The position numbers were made by a program, and so were the translations under genes. DNA of 64,000 nt from Bacteroidota bacterium (lineage in GTDB: Bacteria; Bacteroidota; Bacteroidia; Chitinophagales; Saprospiraceae), in assembly GCA_020160935.1 (NCBI GenBank), contig JAIUPL010000010.1, forward strand, positions 124,001 through 188,000, read 5' to 3'. Every line of letters begins with the position of its first letter. Positions within the stretch are counted from its first letter, which is position 1. The notes under the pieces are model-generated. The model was not told the origin of the DNA and did not search any database. It saw only the letters and a program-made list of their open reading frames with translations. Positions 44,607 to 53,395 of this stretch are shown here, in pieces.

Positions 44607-44769
44607 ATGATGAATGATGAATTTACCGTAAGGCTTAGTCGTGGCATGAGGAATAAAAAAGAGTCCCCGTTTTAGGCCATCGGCCTAAAACGGGGACTCT
44701 TTTTTATTCCTCATGCCACGACTTGTAAAGTGAAAATGCTATGAAATTCATCATTCATCATTCATCATT
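44605..44769. repeat. Nested palindrome: perfect 42-bp hairpin inside 20-bp outer inverted arms
   Basis: The inner hairpin (44637-44723) has 42-base perfectly complementary arms around a 3-base loop ATC, including GAGTCCCCGTTTTAGGCC and an A/T run. Outside it, GAATGATGAATGATGAATTT (44605) is mirrored by AAATTCATCATTCATCATTC (44750). The ilvA stop and the last codons of the convergent secreted-protein gene fall in these outer arms. The A/T runs next to the GC stem would allow termination in both directions. Confidence 0.95.
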
Positions 44770-47702
44770 CCCTTCACCACTATTTTCCCCGTTCCAACCA
44801 CTTTCCCGCCTGCCTGAACGGTGTAGAAATACAAGCCGGTATCAAGTCCTTCCCGCTGTAAAATGCCCTGGTTGTCAGGAAGAGGCATGGTGCGTACCAA
44901 TTGGCCTGAGGTGTGGTAAAGTTGGAAACTGGCATTTTTCACATCAGCGCCATGGATCTGTATGCGCAGTTGCTCTGAAAACGGATTCGGATAGGTTTCC
45001 ACTTTTACAAACACATCATGGAGCACATTGACGGCACTGACCACTTCAAAAGGCGGTTCGTGGATGGTATGGAATACTGTGTTGGTACGTACCGGTTCAT
45101 TGAGGTCGAAGTAGATGTCGGCATTGTTTCTGATGACAGTTCCTTCCGGAAGGTTCGGATTTTGACGGATACGGAAGGTCACATATCCTTGTGAAGCATC
45201 CGGATTGGTCGTACTGTCGGGCAATGCAATGGGCTGAAAGGTAAACTTGAGCACCCGATTGCCTTCCAAACGGTAGTCGACCGGATGGCTGGAGGCGCCG
45301 ATCTGAATGCTCGACGGATCGAGGAAGCGCGACAGGGTATCGATCAGCACCACTCGGAATGCCGTATCATTTCCGGTATTCTGGAAACGAATGGTGTATT
45401 CCAGGTCGGTATTCGGGTAAATGTAATGCGCTTCGTCGAACCCCGTCGGAACGGCCTGTTTGTCGTTGGGGTCGAAACTGTTGCGCACCACCGGGCAGTA
45501 TTCCGAAACAAAAGGATCGCCATCATTTTGAGGATACTGGTTGTAAAAGCCGGTACTGAAGTTCGTTCCTGTTGTACAGCCTTCCACGGCTGCCAGAGGC
45601 AGGTCGTTGCCCGGTGCATTGGGCTCCTGTTGGGCTAGGAGATGATAGGTAGATCCATTGGCAGGAAAGGCAATGTTGCGTGTATCGAGTGGGCCTAGTT
45701 GGAAATCATCGTGCATCAGCAATACGGCATCTTCAATGATAATGTATTCCAGTGCCTGCGGCATGGCTTGCATACTTTGATTGATAATCTGAAACCGCAC
45801 CGAGTCGCCGTCGCACGCACTTCCCACCCGGATATGTGCACCTGACCAGGCCGGATCCGGGGCGGAGCACAGGCTATCCGGGTAAATATGAACACTGGAG
45901 CAGGCTACTTCACCCAATTCAGCCGAACAGTCGACTTGCACGGTTATATTGAAATCGCCACATTCGCCGGATTCCAGGTCGTCCAAGGGAAAGGTAAATA
46001 TGTTTCCGTTTTGTTGTGAAGGCGGGGCATCCGCACTTACAAAAGAATAAACAGGCGCAAGGGCTATGACAAAGTAAGGATCGACGGCTGTTGCCGGGCC
46101 GAAATTGCAATAATGCACATTGATAACTGAAGTGCTGCAGCGACGTACGGCGCTTGAACCATGCTCCACTGTGAGATAAGGGCAATTTAGCACATCCTGC
46201 ACCGGGAAATTGACGGTTATTGTATCGAGATATCCGACGTGAACGGGAACGTCCTGCACACAAGAATTCCAGTAATCGACAGGCGGTATTAAGCGGACTA
46301 CATAATCGCCTGTATCACAAGCAATTCTGTACTCTCCCAGGCTGTCCGTAGTGCCGTACAGTTGGATGGTATCGAGCGTGGCTTCCACAATCCAGTTGGC
46401 CAAAGGTATGTCGGGCTGCGACAGCGCGCAATCTTCATCCAGATCGTGTTTCACATTGCCTTTGATCACGCCGGCTTTGATGACACCGTTTGCATCAGTG
46501 CGAATGACGAGCGCTACGGGCCAGTTGCTGGGGTTGTTGAAACCGCCTATCACATAACCACCATCTGAGAGGCGTTGCAATATATTGCTGCTGTTGACCA
46601 GCGTTTTGGCGCCCAGCAACCGCTCCCACAACGGAGCGCCGGTGGCATCGGTTTTCATCAGCAGGATTTTCTGGCCGGGTACATTCTCCGTTCGGTGGTT
46701 GGCAGTAAGCACAATTTCACCATTCAGGTCTTCAATTACTTGCCTGCCTTCCGCCGAACGACCGGGCATCAGGTAGTCCTGGCGCCACCATACATTGCCG
46801 GTATCGGTGCATTTCAGCAGAAAAACATGGTTGCCAGCAGCGTCAAATTGCCCGCCTGTGATCAGCAGATTTCCATCCTGCGAGCGTACCATATCTGCTG
46901 CAAGATCATTCGGATTGCTGCCGAGGCTGATTTCCGATTGCTGGTTGCCTGCTGCATCTACTTTCAGGAGTCGGATATCTGATGTCGTGGAATGCTGGTT
47001 TTTAAGGATCATATAGCCGCCATCGGGCGTTGCTACGACCTGAATGCCCTCTTCGTCGTCGGGGCTTGTATATTGCTGCGTCCACATGGCATTGCCAAGG
47101 ACATCTGTTTTGGACAATTGAACATCCCCGTTGCCCGGATTTGCCAGTGTTTTCACCGTACTCAGAATGAGGTATCCGCCATCAGAAGTAGGAATAATAC
47201 TCCGGGCAGAACAGTAGGTCAGGTCATTGGCAAACACCTGTTTGTGCCAATCCAATTCGTAATTGTTATTCGGAAAAAGCAGGTTGTTGGGATTAAACCT
47301 GCTGAGGTAAATGCCCTTATAACTGCTGTCCTGTGGAATTTTCTCTTCCAGAATAATCAGCGATTCATCGAGCAACAGGATTGATTTTCGGGAAAAATGG
47401 TGAAATGGAGGGCTTTCCCAGCCAAAGTTGTTGTTGCCACCGTAATGTCCGCCGGTTGGCAATGCAAAACACCCAAACATGTAATTGGCATACCCGTCCG
47501 GCGTATTGTTGATCGACCAGATGTAATGACTGGCTGGAATTTCATGCAAGCCCGTAATGTAATTGCCATCCGGTTCGTATGGCCCGCCCGCGCTTTGGGC
47601 AAAACTGAACATCCAGCCCTGTGCATTTGAATTGTACGAGATGATTGTAAAAAGGACGCAAAAGAGTGCCCGTTGTGCGAAATGAATGCCATGTATTCTC
47701 AT
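44751..47702 (-). CDS. Large secreted protein with DUF7619-like domain and sorting-type C-terminus (paralogue)
   Basis: A 983-residue protein, start at ATG 47702 giving signal peptide (LFCVLFTIISYNSNAQ). Residues ~60-430 are propeller-like repeats (TSDGGYLILSTVKT, LNGEIVLTANHRTENV, LSDGGYVIGGFNNP). After a regulatory-like segment (GNVKHDLDEDCALSQPDIPL) it mirrors the protein at 19.4 kb, including RNSFDPNDKQAVP and YTIRFQNTGNDTAFRVVLID. The C-terminal ~80 residues (VETYPNPFSEQLRIQIHG ... DTGLYFYTVQ) form a type A sorting domain for type IX secretion. The final residues MMNDE are encoded by the palindrome arm. Confidence 0.87.
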   Translation of the reverse strand: MRIHGIHFAQRALFCVLFTIISYNSNAQGWMFSFAQSAGGPYEPDGNYITGLHEIPASHYIWSINNTPDGYANYMFGCFALPTGGHYGGNNNFGWESPPFHHFSRKSILLLDESLIILEEKIPQDSSYKGIYLSRFNPNNLLFPNNNYELDWHKQVFANDLTYCSARSIIPTSDGGYLILSTVKTLANPGNGDVQLSKTDVLGNAMWTQQYTSPDDEEGIQVVATPDGGYMILKNQHSTTSDIRLLKVDAAGNQQSEISLGSNPNDLAADMVRSQDGNLLITGGQFDAAGNHVFLLKCTDTGNVWWRQDYLMPGRSAEGRQVIEDLNGEIVLTANHRTENVPGQKILLMKTDATGAPLWERLLGAKTLVNSSNILQRLSDGGYVIGGFNNPSNWPVALVIRTDANGVIKAGVIKGNVKHDLDEDCALSQPDIPLANWIVEATLDTIQLYGTTDSLGEYRIACDTGDYVVRLIPPVDYWNSCVQDVPVHVGYLDTITVNFPVQDVLNCPYLTVEHGSSAVRRCSTSVINVHYCNFGPATAVDPYFVIALAPVYSFVSADAPPSQQNGNIFTFPLDDLESGECGDFNITVQVDCSAELGEVACSSVHIYPDSLCSAPDPAWSGAHIRVGSACDGDSVRFQIINQSMQAMPQALEYIIIEDAVLLMHDDFQLGPLDTRNIAFPANGSTYHLLAQQEPNAPGNDLPLAAVEGCTTGTNFSTGFYNQYPQNDGDPFVSEYCPVVRNSFDPNDKQAVPTGFDEAHYIYPNTDLEYTIRFQNTGNDTAFRVVLIDTLSRFLDPSSIQIGASSHPVDYRLEGNRVLKFTFQPIALPDSTTNPDASQGYVTFRIRQNPNLPEGTVIRNNADIYFDLNEPVRTNTVFHTIHEPPFEVVSAVNVLHDVFVKVETYPNPFSEQLRIQIHGADVKNASFQLYHTSGQLVRTMPLPDNQGILQREGLDTGLYFYTVQAGGKVVGTGKIVVKGMMNDE

Positions 47703-47806
47703 AAGACGCAAGTAGTTATAATTGGGAAATCCTTGACTTTTTGAACGATACAAAAGTGAGGCGAGCAAGACGGGTGGACAAGGACAAAAAAATGGAAATG
47801 TGGAAA

Positions 47807-48172
47807 TAGGGTTGATAGGGTTGATAGGGTTGATAGGGTTGATGAGGTTGATAAAGTTGATGAGGGTTGATAAGAGTTGATGAGGGTTGATATTCAGCGG
47901 CTCGGGCTAAGGAGGGGGTGTTCATTCATACATTCATTGAAGTTTGTTTCGAAAAGCATCGATTGGCACTCTTTTCTGAACAAACTCGAGGAATGTGAAG
48001 CCCCCTTACCCAGAGCCGCTGAATATCAACCCTTATTAACCCTCATCAACACTTATCAACCCTCATCAACACTTATCAACCCTCATCAACACTTATCAAC
48101 CCTCATCAACACTTATCAACCCTCATCAACCCTCATCAACTCTTATCAACCCTATCAACCTCATCAACCCTT
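47807..48172. repeat. Large palindromic element with GTTGAT-type tandem arms
   Basis: Left arm: repeats of GTTGATAGGG/GTTGATGAGG. Right arm: repeats of CTCATCAACACTTATCAACC, inverse in sense. Between them TTGATATTCAGCGGCTC (47888) is mirrored by GAGCCGCTGAATATCAA (48013). The ~80-base loop contains TTGGCACTC ... GTGAAGCC, reminiscent of the ends of the TTATTGG cores. It fills the ~500-base divergent gap between the secreted protein and the TPR-like gene, where I see no other gene. Confidence 0.9.
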
Positions 48173-48200
48173 ACATTTGTGAAAATAATTATTCCACACC

Positions 48201-49607
48201 ATGCCCAATTTTGTCCTCTATCAAGTACTTCAATCGTTCACCCGGCACGATCTGGGGCGTTTTGGCAAGTTGGTGCGCTCGCCATTTTTTACCCATCGGA
48301 GTGAGATGGAGCGCATGTTTGCCTGTCTGGCCTATTGCAGGTACCGCGACAAACCCCTGCCAGACAAGGAAATGCTTTTTAAAAAGAGTTTCCCGGATCG
48401 GCCGTACGACGATCTTTTGCTGCGCGCCACGATGAGCGACTTGCTGGAACTCATGGAGGAGTTTCTTACCTGGCAGGTGTTGCGAGGAGATGAAATCAGG
48501 GCTCAACTGGCCCTTGCTACGGCTTTCCGGGAGCGCAATTTGGGCAAGTTTTTTGGAAAAAATCGCCGGAAACTCGAACAAAAACTGGAAACCAGTCCTA
48601 TCCGTAATGCAGACTTTCACCGGCAGGTACTTGATTTTCAAGTGGAAATAGCCCAATTCGAATCACGTACGGTACGTACGGCTGAGTTGCCGTTGCAGGA
48701 TATTTCCAACTCGATCGATACCCTGTACCTTGCCGAAAAACTGCGGCATGCCTGCACACAGATTTCACACCAGGCAGTGTTTAAAACCTCCTACGGATTT
48801 GGGTTGCTGCCAGATGTGATCGATCGGGTGGAGCCCAACGGCTTCCTCGACGTACCCGCTATTGCATTGTACTATTATTGTTATCGCTTCCTGACAGAGC
48901 AGTACAGCCTGGATTATTTTCAAAAATTCAGACAGGAATTGCATCAAAACGGCCATTTTTTCCCGGATACGGAATTGAAAGAACTGTATTTGCTGGCCAT
49001 CAACTATTGTATCCGAAAAATCAATGAAGGCGCCGATGCATTTATCCTCGAAGGATGGGAATTGTATCGGGAAGGGCTCAACAACGGTTTGTTGCTCGAA
49101 AACAAAAGCATTTCACCATTTACGTTCAACAATATTTCCGCATTTGGTATCAAACTCGGCCGATATGAAGAAGTGGAAGCCTTTATCCAGGAATACAACC
49201 ATTTTCTGGAACCCGTTTTGCAGGAAAGCCTGCGCAGTTTCAACCTCGCCCGGCTGGAATACAAACGCGGACACCACCATGCTGCCTTGCGCCTTTTGCA
49301 AACGGCCGATTTTAAAGACCTGGTCAACAACCTGATCGCCAAAACCCTGCAACTAAAAATTTACTTTGAACTGGAAGAATTCGACCTGCTCGATTCGCAT
49401 TTGGACACCTTCCGACAGTTTGTGCGGCGCCGGGAACTTAGCGATTACCACCGTCGTAACTATCTGAATATCATCAATTTCGTAAAAAAAATTACCATGC
49501 TCCGTCCAACCGACCGCAAGGAACGGCTGGCATTAAGAGCAGACATCGAACAGGCCACTGTGCTGACAGAGCGGGACTGGCTGCTCGAACAACTGGATAA
49601 GAAGTAA
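48201..49607 (+). CDS. Large helical TPR-like protein (member 3)
   Basis: A 468-residue protein starting MPNFVLYQVLQSFTRHDLGR. It aligns along its whole length with the protein at 22.7 kb: FGKLVRSPFFTHRSE, LLLRATMSDLLELMEEFLTW, ADAFILEGWELYREGLNNGLL and VLTERDWLLEQL. Predicted all-helical, no signal peptide, no named domain. The ~25 bases before its ATG follow the right arm of the GTTGAT element. It may be a cytoplasmic scaffold; there is no direct clue to function. Confidence 0.8.
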   Translation: MPNFVLYQVLQSFTRHDLGRFGKLVRSPFFTHRSEMERMFACLAYCRYRDKPLPDKEMLFKKSFPDRPYDDLLLRATMSDLLELMEEFLTWQVLRGDEIRAQLALATAFRERNLGKFFGKNRRKLEQKLETSPIRNADFHRQVLDFQVEIAQFESRTVRTAELPLQDISNSIDTLYLAEKLRHACTQISHQAVFKTSYGFGLLPDVIDRVEPNGFLDVPAIALYYYCYRFLTEQYSLDYFQKFRQELHQNGHFFPDTELKELYLLAINYCIRKINEGADAFILEGWELYREGLNNGLLLENKSISPFTFNNISAFGIKLGRYEEVEAFIQEYNHFLEPVLQESLRSFNLARLEYKRGHHHAALRLLQTADFKDLVNNLIAKTLQLKIYFELEEFDLLDSHLDTFRQFVRRRELSDYHRRNYLNIINFVKKITMLRPTDRKERLALRADIEQATVLTERDWLLEQLDKK

Positions 49608-49752
49608 TCGCTCTGAAAGGGTAAATGTCATACGCTTTCCCAGGTTGGTCTTTAAATGCTCTTCGAGGCCCGGCCGTCTAATTACCATGATTTTGATGGA
49701 TACAAGTCTTTGGTTTGATGAGTGGAGCGGTGCTCCGCTTGTCAATTCTGCC

Positions 49753-51159
49753 ATGATGAAATTCCATGTTGTAATGCTCCTGCTTTGTATGTGTACAAGC
49801 AGGGCGCTTTTCTCCCAATCATTTGCTATTCAGCATGTTACAGTCATCCCGATGCACAAGGATGTCGTGCTGGAAAATCAGACCGTTCTTGTTCAGAATG
49901 GAAAAATCGAAGGGCTCGGCCCGTCTTCAGATGTAGCCATCCCTGCCGATGCAAGCATGGTCGATGGCACGGGCAAATACCTGATCCCGGGCCTTTTCGA
50001 CATGCATGCGCATTTCTTTTACGAACAGGGCAACAACATCAACACCTGCGAGCAGGAATTGCAGGTCATGCTCGCCAACGGACTTACCACGGTGCGTATC
50101 CAGTGTGGCGATTCGGTGTACCTGGATGCTCGCCAACAAGTGGCTCTGAAGGCTTGGGCCGGGCCGCAATTGTTTGTTTCCAGTCCGCAATTCGTCGGCG
50201 ACTGGCCCTGGCGCGGGAAAGTGTTTGCTGAAATTTGCAAAACCACGAAGGAAGCGGAAGCCGCTGTACGCAAATGCAAAAAACAGGGTTACGACGAAAT
50301 CAAAATCACTTTTATGGTACCCCGAAATGTGTACGATGCCATTATCAAAACAGCCAAGGAAGAAGGCATCAAAGTGACCGGGCACGTGGGGCCGCAGGTG
50401 AAATTGCCGGCTGCACTCGCTGCGCGACAACAAATCGAGCACATGGACGAATTTATCGATATGCTCCTGCCAGACACCTCCTACAACCACGGACAAAGCG
50501 TGTCGGATATGAACATCTGGCGCCGGAATGCCTGGGCGACCGTGCCGTTTCTGGATGAGCGCAAATTGCCGGAGTTGGTGAAAATGGTCAAAGAATCCGG
50601 TATCTACGTGACGCCGACCAACTTCTTTTTTCTCTCCTCCTTCGGCGAGGGACGCACCGATGAAGAATACCGGCAACGACCTGATTATCAATACATTCCT
50701 TCCAATATAAAAGCAGATCGCTGGGATGTGAAAGAAGCCTACTGGAACAGGGCTGCCACTGAAGAGACCCGGAAAAAGTACGTGTACCTGCGCAAAAAAA
50801 TGGTGTACGACCTTTGGCAGGCCGGGGTACCGCTCATGGCAGGCTCCGATTCGCCGGAATGGTTTCTGGTGCAGGGTTTTGCCGTTCACGACGAACTGGA
50901 AACGTTTGTGCAGGCAGGGCTCACGCCTTTTGCCGCCCTGCAAACTGCAACCATTCATCCTGCAACTTATCTCGGAATTTTAGACAAAAAAGGTACGATC
51001 GAGAAAGGAAAACAGGCCGATTTGGTACTGCTGGACCGAAATCCGCTGGAGGATATCCGGAATACGCGCAGTATTCTGGGCGTTTTTCTGGCTGGTAGGT
51101 ATTACAACAGTGAGGAAATTGGAAAAATGCTGGAGGCTGCAAAGGTGCTTGGCAGGTAA
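49753..51159 (+). CDS. Secreted amidohydrolase family protein
   Basis: A 468-residue exported metal-dependent hydrolase; ATG 49753 (or 49756) gives the signal peptide ending LFSQS. It has an N-terminal beta-sandwich (IQHVTVIPMHKDVVLENQTV), the HAH motif (GLFDMHAHFFYE), GHVGPQVKL, QIEHMDEF and the late Asp in MAGSDSPEW. FAALQTATIHPATYLGILDK and KGKQADLVLLDRNPLEDI are the typical C-terminus. Such proteins in Bacteroidota are usually dipeptidase or imidazolonepropionase relatives; the substrate is not evident. Confidence 0.9.
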   Translation: MMKFHVVMLLLCMCTSRALFSQSFAIQHVTVIPMHKDVVLENQTVLVQNGKIEGLGPSSDVAIPADASMVDGTGKYLIPGLFDMHAHFFYEQGNNINTCEQELQVMLANGLTTVRIQCGDSVYLDARQQVALKAWAGPQLFVSSPQFVGDWPWRGKVFAEICKTTKEAEAAVRKCKKQGYDEIKITFMVPRNVYDAIIKTAKEEGIKVTGHVGPQVKLPAALAARQQIEHMDEFIDMLLPDTSYNHGQSVSDMNIWRRNAWATVPFLDERKLPELVKMVKESGIYVTPTNFFFLSSFGEGRTDEEYRQRPDYQYIPSNIKADRWDVKEAYWNRAATEETRKKYVYLRKKMVYDLWQAGVPLMAGSDSPEWFLVQGFAVHDELETFVQAGLTPFAALQTATIHPATYLGILDKKGTIEKGKQADLVLLDRNPLEDIRNTRSILGVFLAGRYYNSEEIGKMLEAAKVLGR

Positions 51160-51381
51160 AGCAAATCAAAATGGCGAGCAGCAGAAAACATCGGATTAAA
51201 AATGTTGAACGAACCGATTTTCCTATATGCATTTGGAAAACGAATCTGGATGTTTGTTTTTTATTTCTTCCCTTGAAATAACAATGCGTTTCTGCCGCTC
51301 GCTTTTGAAGTAATGAACTGAAAGCATAAGTTGATGGGTGTATCAAACTTGCTCCCGGTTTTGACAGTGCAAAAGTCTTCT

Positions 51382-51403
51382 AGTTTGATTGATTGATCAA
51401 ACT
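51382..51403 (+). promoter_or_regulatory. Dyad operator overlapping the oxyR promoter region
   Basis: Arms AGTTTGAT (51382-51389) and ATCAAACT (51396-51403) around TGATTG make a LysR-type dyad. It ends 9 bases before the -7 element, so it covers the -33 region, as expected for autorepression by the regulator encoded next. Confidence 0.65.
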
Positions 51404-51412
51404 GATAATTTC

Positions 51413-51420
51413 TATCTTTG
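51413..51420 (+). promoter_or_regulatory. Bacteroidota -7 element (TATCTTTG) of oxyR
   Basis: Exact TAnnTTTG match 21 bases before the ATG of oxyR, leaving a short leader. Confidence 0.7.
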
Positions 51421-51440
51421 CATAGACAACGCTTATCAGA

Positions 51441-52367
51441 ATGAACCTGCAACAACTCGAATATGTCGTCGCCGTCGACGTCCACCGGCATTTCGCAAAG
51501 GCCGCGGAAAGTATTTATGTTACCCAGCCTACGCTGAGTATGATGATTCGAAAACTGGAGGATGAACTGGGGGTGAGGATATTTGAACGTGACCGAAAAC
51601 CGGTGGTTCCTACGCGTGAAGGTATGGAAATCGTCGAGCGAGCCCGGCATATTCTGGCTGAAGTAGACAAACTCCGCGAATACGCAGCCGGTTTGAGCGG
51701 CGAAATCAGCGGCGAATTGCGCCTGGGTATCATTCCCACCCTGGCGCCTTATCTGCTGCCTTTGTTTTTGAAATCGTTTTCCGAAACATATCCCAAACTC
51801 AAACTACATATCAAGGAAGCCGTCACAGACGATATCATCATGCTCCTGCGCCGCGGAGAAATGGATATGGGGCTTTTGGCCACACCGCTCGACGAACCCA
51901 ATTTGTGCGAATACCCCGTATTTCAGGAAGAATTTTATGCCTATGTGTCTCAGAATGAAGGTTTTCCACAAAAAAAATACGTGTTGCCCGCACACATCGA
52001 TCCCTCCAAATTGTGGCTATTGCAGGAAGGACACTGCCTGCGCAACCAGATTTTTAACCTCTGCGAACTAAAAAACACTGACTTCGGCACGGCCGTCTGG
52101 TACGAAGCGGGCAGCATTGAAACGCTGATCAACCTCGTCGATCACCATGGCGGCATTACTATTATTCCGCAATTGGCCACCCTGCACCTGAAAACGCATC
52201 AGAAGAAAAACCTGCGCGAATTCAGCAACCCCAAACCTGCCCGCGAGATCAGCCTGGTGACCACCAAAAACTTTCCCCGCCGCATGCTACTGGAAAGCCT
52301 GCGGGCAGAAATTGCGGCTAAAATACCCATCGAGCCCAACAACGGATTAAAAGTGTTGGTACGGTAA
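51441..52367 (+). CDS. oxyR: OxyR, LysR-type peroxide-sensing regulator
   Basis: A 308-residue LysR-family protein. The N-terminal helix-turn-helix is MNLQQLEYVVAVDVHRHFAKAAE ... VTQPTLSMMIRKLEDELG. The effector domain has the redox pair in LLQEGHCLRNQIFNLCEL: two Cys nine residues apart, the spacing of Cys199 and Cys208 in E. coli OxyR. It should activate antioxidant genes when peroxide forms the disulfide. It converges on the lipoprotein gene with an 8-base gap. No catalase or peroxiredoxin gene is adjacent. Confidence 0.93.
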   Translation: MNLQQLEYVVAVDVHRHFAKAAESIYVTQPTLSMMIRKLEDELGVRIFERDRKPVVPTREGMEIVERARHILAEVDKLREYAAGLSGEISGELRLGIIPTLAPYLLPLFLKSFSETYPKLKLHIKEAVTDDIIMLLRRGEMDMGLLATPLDEPNLCEYPVFQEEFYAYVSQNEGFPQKKYVLPAHIDPSKLWLLQEGHCLRNQIFNLCELKNTDFGTAVWYEAGSIETLINLVDHHGGITIIPQLATLHLKTHQKKNLREFSNPKPAREISLVTTKNFPRRMLLESLRAEIAAKIPIEPNNGLKVLVR

Positions 52368-52375
52368 CTCTCGGT

Positions 52376-53215
52376 TTACTCGACAGGGCTCCAGTCGGTG
52401 ATCGAATTGCTGTTGTAAATGACCCGTTCGCGACGTTCGCCGCCGATTTCGCGGGCACGGATGTCGATTTCACTACTTGTCCAACTCAGCGACCGAACGA
52501 AGGTAAACATCAAAATCGATCCATCTGCCGACCAACAGGGGTTGAATGCTCTGTTGATCACTTTTCTTTGGTTGGAACCGTCCGGATTTATGAAATAGAT
52601 ATCGAACGGATCGTGAAACGCAATGGTAAATCCATCGGGCGACCAGCGGGGGTTGTCGTATGCACCTGTGGCCAGTTTTTTGAAATTGGTTCCATCTGCA
52701 TTGATAGTGCATAAAGAAGACTCATAATACACGTCGTCACGGGCAATCATAACGAATTTCCGGCTGTCGGGCGACCAGTCGATACTGGCGTACAAATATC
52801 CTCCGGGCAGGTGGACAAGCGTTTTTTGCTGTGTTTGCAGATTTACGCGCACGATCGTACTGTCGAATCCTTCGAGGTAGGCCACTTCGCTGTCGTCGGG
52901 CGACCAGCAAATACCTGCTACATCCTGGTTGTTGAGTTTTAAAATGGGAGCATAGGTTTCGGCATCTACAATGGAATACTTCAGATCGCCGGTAGTGTGG
53001 TCGTTCACGCAAAGCCGCGTTCCGTCGTGCGACCAACGCAACAGATCGATGCCTGTGTGAGGCGTATGCCTGTTGTCCTTCAAAATCAATTCCGAATCAT
53101 TGCCACTCTGATCGTGCATGGCAATTCGACCAGGCAGCAGGGAAAGGGGCAATTCCTCGTCGCGTTTGCAGGCGAGGAAAACGGTCAAAATGAGCAGGAA
53201 TAGTATGTTTTTCAT
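52376..53215 (-). CDS. Beta-propeller (TolB/PD40-like) lipoprotein, paralogue A
   Basis: A 279-residue lipoprotein: MKNILFLLILTVFLAC, lipidated Cys16. It contains repeated WSPD/WSHD blades (LRWSHDGTRL, CWSPDDSEVAYL, DWSPDSRKFVMI, RWSPDGFTIAFH, CWSADGSILMFT) of the TolB-type propeller. REIGGERRERVIYN near the C-terminus is shared with the next gene upstream. Probably faces the periplasm or cell surface; role unknown. Confidence 0.87.
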   Translation of the reverse strand: MKNILFLLILTVFLACKRDEELPLSLLPGRIAMHDQSGNDSELILKDNRHTPHTGIDLLRWSHDGTRLCVNDHTTGDLKYSIVDAETYAPILKLNNQDVAGICWSPDDSEVAYLEGFDSTIVRVNLQTQQKTLVHLPGGYLYASIDWSPDSRKFVMIARDDVYYESSLCTINADGTNFKKLATGAYDNPRWSPDGFTIAFHDPFDIYFINPDGSNQRKVINRAFNPCWSADGSILMFTFVRSLSWTSSEIDIRAREIGGERRERVIYNSNSITDWSPVE

Positions 53216-53223
53216 GTTGAATT

Positions 53224-53389
53224 AGTGTTTTCGTGTTTTCGTGTTTTCGTGTTTTTGTAGGCTTCGCGCCCGGCATTTGGAAAGTGGGGGTGATAAAAGT
53301 CGATGAGGGGTGATTTTAGACACAAATAGACTGGGCGCGAAGCACCACGAAAACACAAAAACACCAAAACACCAAAACACAAAAACACT
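53224..53389. repeat. Palindromic element with GTGTTTTC-type tandem arms
   Basis: Left arm 53224-53270 (GTGTTTTCGTGTTTTC ... GGCTTCGCGCC) and right arm 53333-53389 (GGGCGCGAAGC ... AAAACACCAAAACAC) are inverse. The core is ~60 bases with several GGGGTGAT motifs. It separates the two tandem beta-propeller lipoprotein genes. It belongs to the arm-core-arm class seen elsewhere, with different text. Confidence 0.88.
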
Positions 53390-53395
53390 CTTCTC

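Noticed and set aside
47807-48172. Possible CRISPR array (regular ATCAAC-type repeats)
   Set aside because: Units are contiguous, 10-20 bases, without unique spacers, and form inverted arms. No cas gene is near.
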